NCBI GenBank assembly: GCA_023399455.1 | Contig: JAEWPN010000031.1 | Coordinates: 1 to 20,184 of the forward strand | Direction: 5' to 3' | Source of the DNA: Bacillota bacterium | Lineage (GTDB): Bacteria; Bacillota; Clostridia; Lachnospirales; Lachnospiraceae | Length of the DNA stretch: 20,184 bases | Shown here: piece by piece, positions 8,290-15,213 of the stretch | How the letters are laid out: each line of letters begins with the position of its first letter | How positions within the stretch are numbered: the stretch's first letter is position 1 | Made by a program: the position numbers and the translations under genes | Notes under the pieces: model-generated | What the model saw: the letters and a program-made list of their open reading frames with translations, nothing else | Databases searched by the model: none | What the model was told of the DNA's origin: nothing

Positions 8290-8985
8290 ATGTTAGAAGA
8301 ACTGAAAAAGCAAGTATATGAGGCAAATATGCTGCTTCCGAAATATGGACTGGTTACTTTCACATGGGGAAACGTGAGCGCGATCGATAGAGAAAAGCAG
8401 CTTTTTGTCATTAAGCCCAGTGGAGTGGAATACGACAAATTGACACCCGAAGACATGGTAATTATGGACCTTGACGGCAATAAGGTGGAAGGAAGATACA
8501 ATCCCTCCTCCGATACGCCCACTCATTTAGAGCTGTATAAAGCATTTTCCAAGATAGGTGGTATCGTGCATACTCATTCCTCATGGGCTACAAGCTGGGC
8601 GCAGGCAGGACGTGGAATCCCTTGCTACGGGACTACTCACGCTGACTATATGTATGGAGAGATTCCCTGTGTCAGGTGCTTGACCAAGGAGGAAATTGAA
8701 GGGGCATATGAGAAAAATACAGGTCTTTTGATCGCGGATTACTTTGCGGATAAGGATTATGAAGCAGTTCCTGCAGTTCTCTGCAAGAATCACGGCCCCT
8801 TTTCGTGGGGTAAGGATGCGCATGAAGCGGTTCATAATGCAGTAGTGCTGGAAGAAGTGGCGAAGATGGCGGCGCGCGCTGAGAGGATCAACAGTCGGAT
8901 AGAGCCTGCTCCTCAGGAACTTCAGGATAAGCATTACTATAGGAAGCATGGCGTTAACGCATACTATGGACAGACAGAAAGCTAA
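8290..8985 (+). CDS. araD: L-ribulose-5-phosphate 4-epimerase
   Basis: Interconverts L-ribulose 5-phosphate and D-xylulose 5-phosphate, feeding arabinose carbon into the pentose phosphate or phosphoketolase routes. The 231-residue class II aldolase-fold enzyme shows GNVSAIDRE, the phosphate-binding [21 protein letters not shown] (D75), the zinc ligands H94 and H96 (VHTHSSWA) and H168 ([10 protein letters not shown]), D119 in THADYMYG and the C-terminal YYGQ tyrosines. These match the known E. coli AraD active site within one to three residues. It follows the kinase by 10 nt with AGAGGAG as ribosome site and is the last gene before a strong terminator. Confidence 0.96.
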   Translation: MLEELKKQVYEANMLLPKYGLVTFTWGNVSAIDREKQLFVIKPSGVEYDKLTPEDMVIMDLDGNKVEGRYNPSSDTPTHLELYKAFSKIGGIVHTHSSWATSWAQAGRGIPCYGTTHADYMYGEIPCVRCLTKEEIEGAYEKNTGLLIADYFADKDYEAVPAVLCKNHGPFSWGKDAHEAVHNAVVLEEVAKMAARAERINSRIEPAPQELQDKHYYRKHGVNAYYGQTES

Positions 8986-9004
8986 TTAAGAAAAGAATTA
9001 TTAG

Positions 9005-9050
9005 AAATAGCCGTAAACGTGAGAGAAATTGTTTACGGCTATTTATTATT
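9005..9050 (+). terminator. Terminator of the arabinose operon
   Basis: A perfect 14-bp stem (AAATAGCCGTAAAC at 9005-9018 with GTTTACGGCTATTT at 9031-9044) has a 12-nt loop and is followed by a T-rich stretch. It lies 20 nt after the araD stop. The A-run on the left side means it could also act on the other strand. Confidence 0.9.
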
Positions 9051-9157
9051 TCTCAAAAATGCCGATACACATATAAAGGATATGAAAAGGATAAACTGTA
9101 CGCATAGGCAATGTATTTCGGACAACAAGATCAGCCTGTGCAGAAATGGAGGGACAG

Positions 9158-9232
9158 TGTGAAAAAATTATTTTTCACAGCATAATTTATTATGCTTGCA
9201 AATATTGTGCCTGCGGCCCAAAGTTTGCAGGC
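9158..9232 (+). promoter_or_regulatory. Three consecutive inverted repeats before the 216-residue gene
   Basis: TGTGAAAAA/TTTTTCACA (9158-9179, 4-nt loop), GCATAA/TTATGC (9180-9195, 4-nt loop) and GCCTGC/GCAGGC (9209-9232, 12-nt loop) follow each other closely. TGCAAA (9197-9202) can alternatively pair with TTTGCA (9224-9229), which would break the third hairpin. They lie between the ara terminator and the gene start. No convincing promoter was located upstream. They could be leader RNA structure or protein-binding dyads. Confidence 0.35.
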
Positions 9233-9233
9233 T

Positions 9234-9260
9234 ATGAGAAAGGCATGGTTATTAATATGA
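9234..9260 (+). other. 8-codon upstream mini-ORF, stop overlaps next start (ATGA)
   Basis: The mini-ORF MRKAWLLI ends in TGA at 9258-9260, sharing an ATGA overlap with the ATG at 9257. An almost identical arrangement precedes the peptidase gene at 10444. The Shine-Dalgarno for the main ATG here is poor (AAAGG is 13 nt away), so re-initiation from this small frame would make sense. Its translation is not proven. Confidence 0.35.
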
Positions 9261-9907
9261 ATATCGGCGGAATGAGTTTTTTACAGGAGGACTATCGCAG
9301 GGCTGCGGTAACGGTACCCGCGGCCGGCAAATCGGTACTTAATAATACGGACGATTATGAATTTCTTCAAATAAAAGAAAGCCGTTTGGAGAAGGGGAGG
9401 ACGGAAAGTGACGCCTTGCCTAAGAAGGGAGAAGGCGCACCCTATTCCTATCTTGCAGATGCAAATGGTATCATTGATTATAAAGGAGTTATATTCGTCT
9501 GTGATAATGAGAAGAGGGAGCTTTGTCTGGGCGATGTGCAGAGCAATCCTGACGATGTAATACGCATTCCCCTGTCAGGCGGCGGATGCCTGAAAGTCAA
9601 TAGAAATAATATCGACGATTTATCCAAAGCAATCGGCATGTTTTCGCCGGAGGACATCAATCTTATTCTACGCGCTCTGAAAATGGATGCTAAGATTCAG
9701 CAGATGAAGCGGGAAATAGAAGAGATGGAAGACGGTGTAGGTAAGAGCAGCGGGGAGCAGAACGCGGACAGCGTTAAAGCGGCGAAGGAAGCCGAGGAAA
9801 ATACGACGAAGGCAGGTGGCTTCAACGGCTATGAGGAGTCGGAGAAGGAGGGCGTTTTCGGCTTGCTGGAATGGCAGCTCGACCTGCTTACGGAAGAAGC
9901 GAAATAA
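9257..9907 (+). CDS. Uncharacterised 216-residue cytosolic protein
   Basis: I do not recognise a named family. The core (residues 62-158) is well structured: SYLADANGIIDYKGVIFVCD, two cysteines C82 and C90 (C-x7-C), LGDVQSNPDDVIRIPLSGGG, KVNRNNIDDLSKAIGMFSPEDINLILRAL and a helix KMDAKIQQMKREIEEMEDG that may form a coiled coil. The tail (160-200) is low-complexity, acidic and Lys/Glu/Gly-rich, ending in a hydrophobic GLLEWQLDLL segment. There is no signal peptide or TM helix. The frame is open back to an ATG at 9146, but that 37-residue extension (Cys/Tyr-rich) covers the hairpins and is unlikely. I chose 9257 because its leader is nearly identical to that of the peptidase gene. Similar clostridial proteins probably exist, but no function is known to me. 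Confidence 0.7.
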   Translation: MNIGGMSFLQEDYRRAAVTVPAAGKSVLNNTDDYEFLQIKESRLEKGRTESDALPKKGEGAPYSYLADANGIIDYKGVIFVCDNEKRELCLGDVQSNPDDVIRIPLSGGGCLKVNRNNIDDLSKAIGMFSPEDINLILRALKMDAKIQQMKREIEEMEDGVGKSSGEQNADSVKAAKEAEENTTKAGGFNGYEESEKEGVFGLLEWQLDLLTEEAK

Positions 9908-9922
9908 TTGAGACAGAAAGAT

Positions 9923-9952
9923 TTGACCGTCAAAGAAAAGGCGTGATATACT
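9923..9952 (+). promoter_or_regulatory. Promoter of the marR-peptidase unit with a possible autoregulatory dyad
   Basis: TTGACC (9923-9928) and TATACT (9947-9952) are spaced by 18 nt, giving a start near 9959 and about 25 nt of leader before the GTG. ATAC-TT-GTAT (9948-9957) overlaps the -10, where a MarR protein controlling its own gene would bind. The promoter is fairly good and the operator is speculative. Confidence 0.55.
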
Positions 9953-9983
9953 TGTATTACTATGAACTACGGAGAGTGATACG

Positions 9984-10424
9984 GTGGAAATCAGGCGGAC
10001 ACTGAATGAAATACTCGTAAAGCTGTTTCGCAATATCAACGATATTGAGGAACGGGCGATTCAGACAGAGGAATATAAAGGCGTTACTACAAATGACATG
10101 CACGTCATCGAAGCGATCGGTTTGGGCAGCCCCAAGAATATGACTGCCGTCGCCAAATCCCTTGGCGTTACTACGGGCACACTCACAATAGCGGTGAACA
10201 GCCTGGTAAAAAAGGGATTTGTGAACCGGGAAAGAAGCGAAGAGGATAGGCGTGTTGTTTTAGTGTCCTTATCGCTCAAGGGTAAGAAGGCCTACGATCA
10301 TCACCAGCGTTTCCATGAGGAAATGATAGACGCCGTAATTGCGCACCTTACTGAAGAAGAGAAGATTGTTTTAGAGAAAGCACTCCTGAATTTGAATGAT
10401 TTTTTTATCGGCAAGAATAAGTAG
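9984..10424 (+). CDS. MarR-family transcriptional regulator (FabT-like)
   Basis: A 146-residue winged-helix dimer regulator. The HTH spans roughly 50-80 (KNMTAVAKSLGVTTGTLTIA, then NSLVKKGFV) and the wing 82-100 (RERSEEDRRVVLVSLSLKG), with long N- and C-terminal dimer helices. The N-terminal LVKLFRNINDIEERA and the ERSEEDRRVV wing recall FabT-type regulators of fatty acid synthesis in Bacillota, but no fab gene is nearby, so the target is open. The start is GTG with GGAGAG at 9971-9976. It has its own promoter and lies 42 nt before the peptidase gene, so it probably controls itself and the two genes behind it. Confidence 0.88.
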   Translation: MEIRRTLNEILVKLFRNINDIEERAIQTEEYKGVTTNDMHVIEAIGLGSPKNMTAVAKSLGVTTGTLTIAVNSLVKKGFVNRERSEEDRRVVLVSLSLKGKKAYDHHQRFHEEMIDAVIAHLTEEEKIVLEKALLNLNDFFIGKNK

Positions 10425-10443
10425 GAATGGGAAAGAATAAGCT

Positions 10444-10470
10444 ATGAGAAAGGAAAAGGTATTAATATGA
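10444..10470 (+). other. 8-codon upstream mini-ORF before the peptidase gene (ATGA overlap)
   Basis: The mini-ORF MRKEKVLI ends in TGA at 10468-10470, overlapping the peptidase ATG at 10467. The 26 nt before the peptidase ATG match those before the ATG at 9257 at 22 positions, and both mini-ORFs keep MRK at the start and LI at the end. GGGAAAG near 10430 could be its ribosome site. It is a candidate for translational coupling. Confidence 0.35.
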
Positions 10471-12140
10471 AATTCAAGGATATGCCCTATGAGAGGGTAA
10501 AATACGAAGATGCGGAGAAGGAATTCCGCCAGATTATCGAGGAATTCAAAAATGCAGAAAGCGGTGAGGAGCAATTTGAGGTACATCAAAAGTTCTATAC
10601 CCTTTCTAATAAGATAGAAACGACGACGATTATCGCCAATATCCGCTATGACATCGATACTGCGAATGAATTCTATGAAAAGGAAAAGGAATACTATGAC
10701 GAAGTGGAGCCTAAGCTTGCGAACCTGATGGTGGAATATAGGCAAGCTATGTATGACTCCCCGTACCGTTCTTATTTAGAGGGCAAGATAGGAAAGGTGG
10801 CCTTTAAGAATATCGAGCTGGAAATCAAGTCTTTTGACGAGAAGCTGATTCCCCTCATGCAGGAGGAAAATGCTCTCACTACCAGATACAACAAACTGAT
10901 CGCTTCGGCTCAGATAGAATGGGAGGGTGAGAAGCTGAATCTTTCTTTGATGCGTCCCTACCTTACGAACAGCGACAGAAATATACGTAAGAAAGCCTAT
11001 GAGAAATACAGTGCCTTTTTCCTTTCCGTGGAGGATGAGCTGGATGAGATATACGACAAGCTGGTGAAGAACAGAACCGAGCAGGCAAGGCAGATGGGTT
11101 ATGAGAATTACGTAGAGCTTGGCTATTACCGCATGAGGCGTAACAGCTATGACAAGGCTATGGTAGAGAACTACAGAAATCAGATAAAAAAATACTTCGT
11201 TCCCTTCGCAGAGAAGCTGCACGAGAGGAGAAAGAATCGCCTTGGGTTGGATAGGCTTTCCTTCATCGACACGGCGGTTTATTTTTTGGACGGTAACCCT
11301 GCGCCTACAGGAACGCCGGAGCAGATTATGAGCGCCGGACAGAAGATGTACTCCGAGATGTCTCCGGAAACGAAAGAATTCTTCGATTTTATGATGAAAA
11401 ACGAACTGTTCGATGTGCTTGGAAGAAAGACGAAAAAGGCAGGCGGCTATATGACCTACCTTCCGGTCTACGGTGCTCCGTTCATTTTTGCGAATTTTAA
11501 CGGAACCAGCGGTGATGTGGACGTAATTACTCACGAATGCGGACACGCGTTCCAAGGCTATCTGTCGGGCAAAGACCCTGTTCAGGAGCATAGGGATATT
11601 ACCATGGAGACAGCAGAAATCCACTCTATGTCCATGGAATTTTTTGCGGAAGGATGGACGGAGCTTTTCTTCGGTGACAGGGCGCAGGATTACAAGAGCA
11701 TGCACTTGGAGGATGCAGCAGCATTCATTCCCTATGGCTGTATGGTAGATGAATTCCAGCATATCGCTTATGCGAATCCCGATATGACTCCGAAGGAAAG
11801 ACGGGCCGCATGGCTTGAGCTGGAAAAAGAATACAGACCTCATATGGATTATGAGGACGATCCGTTCTTTGCTAAAGGAGGATTCTGGCAGAAGCAGCAG
11901 CACATATATAATTCTCCTTTTTATTATATCGATTACTGTCTTGCTCAGACCTGTGCCTTTCAATATAAGGCCAAGATGGATGAGAATTACGAAGAGGCTT
12001 GGAAGAGTTATCTGAAGCTTTGCGAACTGTCGGCAAAGGACTTCTATACGGATATGCTGAAAGAGGTAGGGCTGGAAAGTCCCTTCGAGGATGGGTGCAT
12101 CCGCAGTGTGATAGAGAAATTGGAAAGCAAAATGGTATAA
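10467..12140 (+). CDS. pepF: M3B-family oligoendopeptidase (PepF-like)
   Basis: A 557-residue cytosolic zinc metallopeptidase that cuts short peptides. The zinc motif HECGH is at residues 356-360 (ITHECGHAFQGYLSG), and the third ligand is probably E384 in METAEIHSMSMEFF, 28 residues after the first His, as in M3 enzymes. The preceding FNGTSGDVDV and the downstream PFYYIDYCLAQTCAFQY are typical of the subfamily that handles oligopeptides of moderate length. AAGG at 10456-10459 is 7 nt before the ATG. It lies behind marR and 3 nt before the membrane protein gene. The peptide importer operon begins shortly after, which fits a joint role in peptide use. The symbol is by family, not orthology. Confidence 0.93.
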   Translation: MKFKDMPYERVKYEDAEKEFRQIIEEFKNAESGEEQFEVHQKFYTLSNKIETTTIIANIRYDIDTANEFYEKEKEYYDEVEPKLANLMVEYRQAMYDSPYRSYLEGKIGKVAFKNIELEIKSFDEKLIPLMQEENALTTRYNKLIASAQIEWEGEKLNLSLMRPYLTNSDRNIRKKAYEKYSAFFLSVEDELDEIYDKLVKNRTEQARQMGYENYVELGYYRMRRNSYDKAMVENYRNQIKKYFVPFAEKLHERRKNRLGLDRLSFIDTAVYFLDGNPAPTGTPEQIMSAGQKMYSEMSPETKEFFDFMMKNELFDVLGRKTKKAGGYMTYLPVYGAPFIFANFNGTSGDVDVITHECGHAFQGYLSGKDPVQEHRDITMETAEIHSMSMEFFAEGWTELFFGDRAQDYKSMHLEDAAAFIPYGCMVDEFQHIAYANPDMTPKERRAAWLELEKEYRPHMDYEDDPFFAKGGFWQKQQHIYNSPFYYIDYCLAQTCAFQYKAKMDENYEEAWKSYLKLCELSAKDFYTDMLKEVGLESPFEDGCIRSVIEKLESKMV

Positions 12141-12143
12141 TAT

Positions 12144-12713
12144 ATGAAGAAATACCACAAAGACTATGTCCTCGAGACAGAGATCGGGAAGGGTGGCAAA
12201 GAAGAGAAAAGGTATCGGTATGCGGGAGATTATTATCTGTTTCCCGGTGCCGAAGCCGAAAAAAAGAAAATTTTTATAAAAAATTTTATCTTCGTCTTGC
12301 TTTATTTTTTGCTCATCATTACGGCGGGATTGCTGGATAATGAGGGAAGCCGTAATTTTTTTATAGCGGTTCCTTATGCATTTTTATTCCTTCCTGGCGT
12401 ATATTTATCATTAGGAACGGCTGCATCCCTCAAGCTGGATGAAAAAATGCAACGGTCGGTCTACGATAAGGCGCTTGGAAGGATGTATCGAAGTTGTATA
12501 GGAATTATGGTAATTTCACTATATCTTTGTATCGCCGATTCCATCTTAATATTCTTGAATATCGGTGGAAAAAATGACTTTTTGATTGTGCGCGAAGTTG
12601 TATTTTTATTCGATAATATTGCCATTTTTTGTTTATCGTTTATACAGAAGAAATACTTGCAAAATCTGAAAAAAAGGGTTATGATAGGCAAGTATAACAA
12701 TGAGGTTCCGTAG
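12144..12713 (+). CDS. Four-helix membrane protein of unknown function
   Basis: A 189-residue protein with a charged N-terminal 43 residues, then four predicted TM helices at about 44-62, 72-92, 117-138 and 150-168, and a basic C-terminus (KKRVMIGKYNN). No family is recognised. It starts 3 nt after the peptidase stop with no independent ribosome site, so it is almost certainly co-translated. The terminator at 12703 overlaps its stop codon and ends the unit. It could be a membrane anchor or partner of the peptidase, but nothing in the sequence shows this. Confidence 0.8.
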   Translation: MKKYHKDYVLETEIGKGGKEEKRYRYAGDYYLFPGAEAEKKKIFIKNFIFVLLYFLLIITAGLLDNEGSRNFFIAVPYAFLFLPGVYLSLGTAASLKLDEKMQRSVYDKALGRMYRSCIGIMVISLYLCIADSILIFLNIGGKNDFLIVREVVFLFDNIAIFCLSFIQKKYLQNLKKRVMIGKYNNEVP

Positions 12714-12738
12714 ATAAACGGGACTTCTTTGTGTTTTT
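12703..12738 (+). terminator. Terminator of the marR-peptidase-membrane protein unit
   Basis: AGGTTCCG (12703-12710) pairs with CGGGACTT (12719-12726), with two G-U pairs and an 8-nt loop that contains the TAG stop, followed by CTTTGTGTTTTT. The stem overlaps the end of the coding region. Confidence 0.65.
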
Positions 12739-12753
12739 GGTATGATTTGCAAA

Positions 12754-12782
12754 TTGTATACAAGTTGTAATCGTGCTAAGAT
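12754..12782 (+). promoter_or_regulatory. Extended -10 promoter of oppA
   Basis: TG-C-TAAGAT at 12774-12782 is an extended -10 motif. A weak -35 (TTGTAT, 12754-12759) is 17 nt upstream and is part of the palindrome TTGTATACAA, so a protein bound there would block RNA polymerase. Predicted start near 12789. Confidence 0.5.
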
Positions 12783-12816
12783 AAATGCAGTTGTATTGCT
12801 GCATACAATAATACAA
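12754..12816 (+). promoter_or_regulatory. Operator-like TTGTAT/ATACAA dyads around the oppA start
   Basis: A perfect palindrome TTGTATACAA (12754-12763) sits on the -35. A second pair, TTGTAT (12791-12796) and ATACAA (12803-12808), lies just after the predicted start, with a further ATACAA at 12811-12816. The two dyad centres are 41 bp apart, about four helix turns. ATGCAG/CTGCAT (12785-12804) forms an overlapping hairpin. The form TnGT-n2-ACnA fits FadR-type GntR sites, but no such regulator is in the window. Confidence 0.4.
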
Positions 12817-12842
12817 ATAAAACCAAAAAGGAGGAAGAATTT

Positions 12843-15158
12843 ATGAAAAAGAGAATCATTTCTCTTATGCTTGCGTCTGTAATGGTAATCAGTACTTTGG
12901 CGGCATGCGGTTCCAGCAATACGGGAACAAACGAAACGCCTGCTGAAACACCTGCTGCAGAGACGGAAGCCACAGATGAAAGCGCTGCGCAGACGGGCAG
13001 CGACACACCCTTAGTTGCAGGGTACTCTAACTTCAGCGAGAAGTTCAGCATGTTTTTTAGCGAGACTGAGTACGATAAGGATGTTGCAGCTTTGACTCAG
13101 GCAATGCTGGTAGACGTAGACCGTTCAGGTGCGGTTGTACTTAATGGTATCGAGGGCGAGACAAAAGATTATGCAGGGACCGATTATACCTATACGGGTG
13201 CTGCGGACCTTACAGTCACACAGAACGACAACGACACCACAACCTATGATTTCAAACTTCGTGAAGATATTCTCTTCAGCGATGGAGAGCCTCTCACGGC
13301 GGATGACCTTATCTTTAACTTATATGTATATTTGGATCCTGCCTATGACGGATTCATTACGCTCAACACACTCCCTATCATAGGCCTTAAGAATTATCAG
13401 GCGAACTCCACGGCAGCGGACAGCGTAACGGCTGACGACGTGGCAGCTTATGTAGAATCCATGCCGGAAGCTTTGCAGACGGCTGTATCCGAGAACATAA
13501 TTGCTCCTACTCTGACTGCAGAGAAGGACTGGTGTACGGAGAACTATGAAGCACAGGGCGCTGCTTCGGCAGAGGAATTCTTCGTAGCTTGCTACAGCAC
13601 GGACGAGTCCTATGACATGGCAGGCAAAGATTATGATACCATTGTCAGCGATGTAATTGCTATGTATGGCGCAGACTATAAGACACTTGGAAGTAATTAC
13701 GCAGGCGACGATACCTATTTCGACGCTGACGTTACCTCGCTTGCAGAGAAAGCTTTGATCGAAGAGAAGGTTGCTGCAGGCGAAGGAGAAGAAGTTCCTA
13801 ACATCGCAGGTATTGAAAAGCTCGGCGATTACGAAGTGGCTGTAACAATCAGCGGCTTTGATGCTACGGCAGTTTACCAGTTCGTAGAGTTCGGTATTGC
13901 TCCTCTTCATTACTATGGCGATAAGACACAGTATGATTATGAAAATAACCAGTTTGGTTTCCCCAGAGGCGACCTTACTATAGTAAAAGATAAAACTACC
14001 ACTCCGATGGGTGCAGGTCCTTATAAGTTCATCAAATATGAGAACAAGATCGTCTATTTCGAAGCAAACGATTCATATTTCAAGGGAGCCCCGAAGATTA
14101 AGAATGTACAGTATAAAGAAACGGATAACTCCGATAAGATTCCCGGTGTACAGCAGGGTACCATCGATTTGACAGATCCCAGCGGAAGCAAGCAGGCGTT
14201 CGAGCAGATCGGTGAGATTAACGGTAACGGAGAACTTAACGGCGACGTTATTATGACGGATCGTGTGGATAATCTTGGATACGGCTATATCGGCATCAAT
14301 GCCGATACGGTAAGAGTTGGGGATGATTCAGATTCCGAGCAGTCAAAGAATCTTAGGAAAGCACTTGCTACGGTTCTTGCCTCATATCGTGACGTAGCTG
14401 TTGATTCCTACTATGGCGATGCGGCAAGTGTAATCAACTATCCGATTTCCAATACCTCATGGGCAGCTCCCCAGAAATCTGATGAAGGCTATCAGGTAGC
14501 TTATTCCACAGATGTGGATGGAAACTCGATTTATACCGATTCTATGAGCGCGGAAGATAAATATGCGGCAGCTATTGAGGCTTCCCTCGGGTATTTCGAA
14601 GCGGCTGGTTATACGGTTGCGGACGGCAAATTGACGGCAGCTCCGGACGGCGCAAAGCTGACCTATGAAATTATAATCCCTGGTGAAGGTAAGGGGGATC
14701 ACCCGAGCTTTGCAATCCTTACGGACGCGAAAGCGGCATTCGAGACTATTGGCTTTACCTTGGAAATCAACGATCCTACCGATTCTAATATTTTATGGGA
14801 TAAAACAAATGCACGTACGCAGGAACTTTGGACAGCGGCATGGCAGGCAACTCCCGACCCTGATATGTATCAGACCTATCACAGCGAGAGCACTGCAAGC
14901 AATTACTACCAAATTGCGGATCCGGATTTGGATGCTTATATCATGGATGCAAGAACAAGTGCAGACCAGAGCTACCGTAAATCTGTTTATAAAGAGTGCT
15001 TGAACATTATTCTGGACTGGGCCGTAGAAATTCCGGTTTACCAGAGACAGAACTGCATTATTTACAGCCCTGAACGTATTAATGCGGATACCTTTACTCC
15101 TGGAGTAACCACATACTACAAATGGTGGAAAGAAATTGAAAATTTAGAAATGAAATAA
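12843..15158 (+). CDS. oppA: Oligopeptide-binding lipoprotein OppA (SBP family 5) with an insertion
   Basis: The extracytoplasmic solute-binding lipoprotein of the transporter encoded downstream. The signal peptide is followed by the lipobox LAAC (C22), then a Thr/Glu/Ala-rich linker to about 55. Family 5 landmarks are TYDFKLREDILFSDGEPLTADD (read 135-155), TPMGAGPYKF (387-396), GYIGINAD, SKNLRKALATVLA and the C-terminal IILDWAVEIPVYQRQN. At 771 residues it is far longer than the usual 520-600. About 135 extra residues (roughly 183-318, acidic and helical) sit where most members pass straight from the Y-DG segment to the GIEKLGDYEVAVTI strand. AAGGAGG at 12828-12834 precedes the ATG. It is separated from oppB by a hairpin, so it is probably made in excess of the permease. 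Confidence 0.93.
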   Translation: MKKRIISLMLASVMVISTLAACGSSNTGTNETPAETPAAETEATDESAAQTGSDTPLVAGYSNFSEKFSMFFSETEYDKDVAALTQAMLVDVDRSGAVVLNGIEGETKDYAGTDYTYTGAADLTVTQNDNDTTTYDFKLREDILFSDGEPLTADDLIFNLYVYLDPAYDGFITLNTLPIIGLKNYQANSTAADSVTADDVAAYVESMPEALQTAVSENIIAPTLTAEKDWCTENYEAQGAASAEEFFVACYSTDESYDMAGKDYDTIVSDVIAMYGADYKTLGSNYAGDDTYFDADVTSLAEKALIEEKVAAGEGEEVPNIAGIEKLGDYEVAVTISGFDATAVYQFVEFGIAPLHYYGDKTQYDYENNQFGFPRGDLTIVKDKTTTPMGAGPYKFIKYENKIVYFEANDSYFKGAPKIKNVQYKETDNSDKIPGVQQGTIDLTDPSGSKQAFEQIGEINGNGELNGDVIMTDRVDNLGYGYIGINADTVRVGDDSDSEQSKNLRKALATVLASYRDVAVDSYYGDAASVINYPISNTSWAAPQKSDEGYQVAYSTDVDGNSIYTDSMSAEDKYAAAIEASLGYFEAAGYTVADGKLTAAPDGAKLTYEIIIPGEGKGDHPSFAILTDAKAAFETIGFTLEINDPTDSNILWDKTNARTQELWTAAWQATPDPDMYQTYHSESTASNYYQIADPDLDAYIMDARTSADQSYRKSVYKECLNIILDWAVEIPVYQRQNCIIYSPERINADTFTPGVTTYYKWWKEIENLEMK

Positions 15159-15188
15159 TGCAATAACAAATTAAGATATATTTATTCT

Positions 15189-15213
15189 GAGCCCGCTGGG
15201 TATTGGCGGGCTC
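15189..15213 (+). terminator. Intercistronic hairpin after oppA (partial terminator or mRNA 3' stabiliser)
   Basis: A perfect 8-bp GC-rich stem GAGCCCGC/GCGGGCTC with a 9-nt loop lies about 30 nt after the oppA stop. The following GGTTTATGG is not a real U-tract, so termination would be partial at best. Such hairpins between a binding-protein gene and its permease genes usually keep the binding protein more abundant. Confidence 0.6.

Noticed and set aside
9146..9256. N-terminal extension of the 216-residue protein from an ATG at 9146
   Set aside because: The added 37 residues are unlike the rest (Cys/Tyr-rich), cover three hairpins and have no ribosome site. The twin leader supports 9257.
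10776..12158. 460-codon open frame on the minus strand opposite the peptidase gene
   Set aside because: It mirrors the entire peptidase coding region, has no sensible domain or ribosome site, and is rich in His/Leu/Ile as expected from an antisense frame of a well-biased gene.
11999..12340. 113-codon + strand frame overlapping the peptidase end and the membrane protein gene
   Set aside because: Out of frame with two well-supported genes, Arg/Gly-rich with no domain; a shadow.
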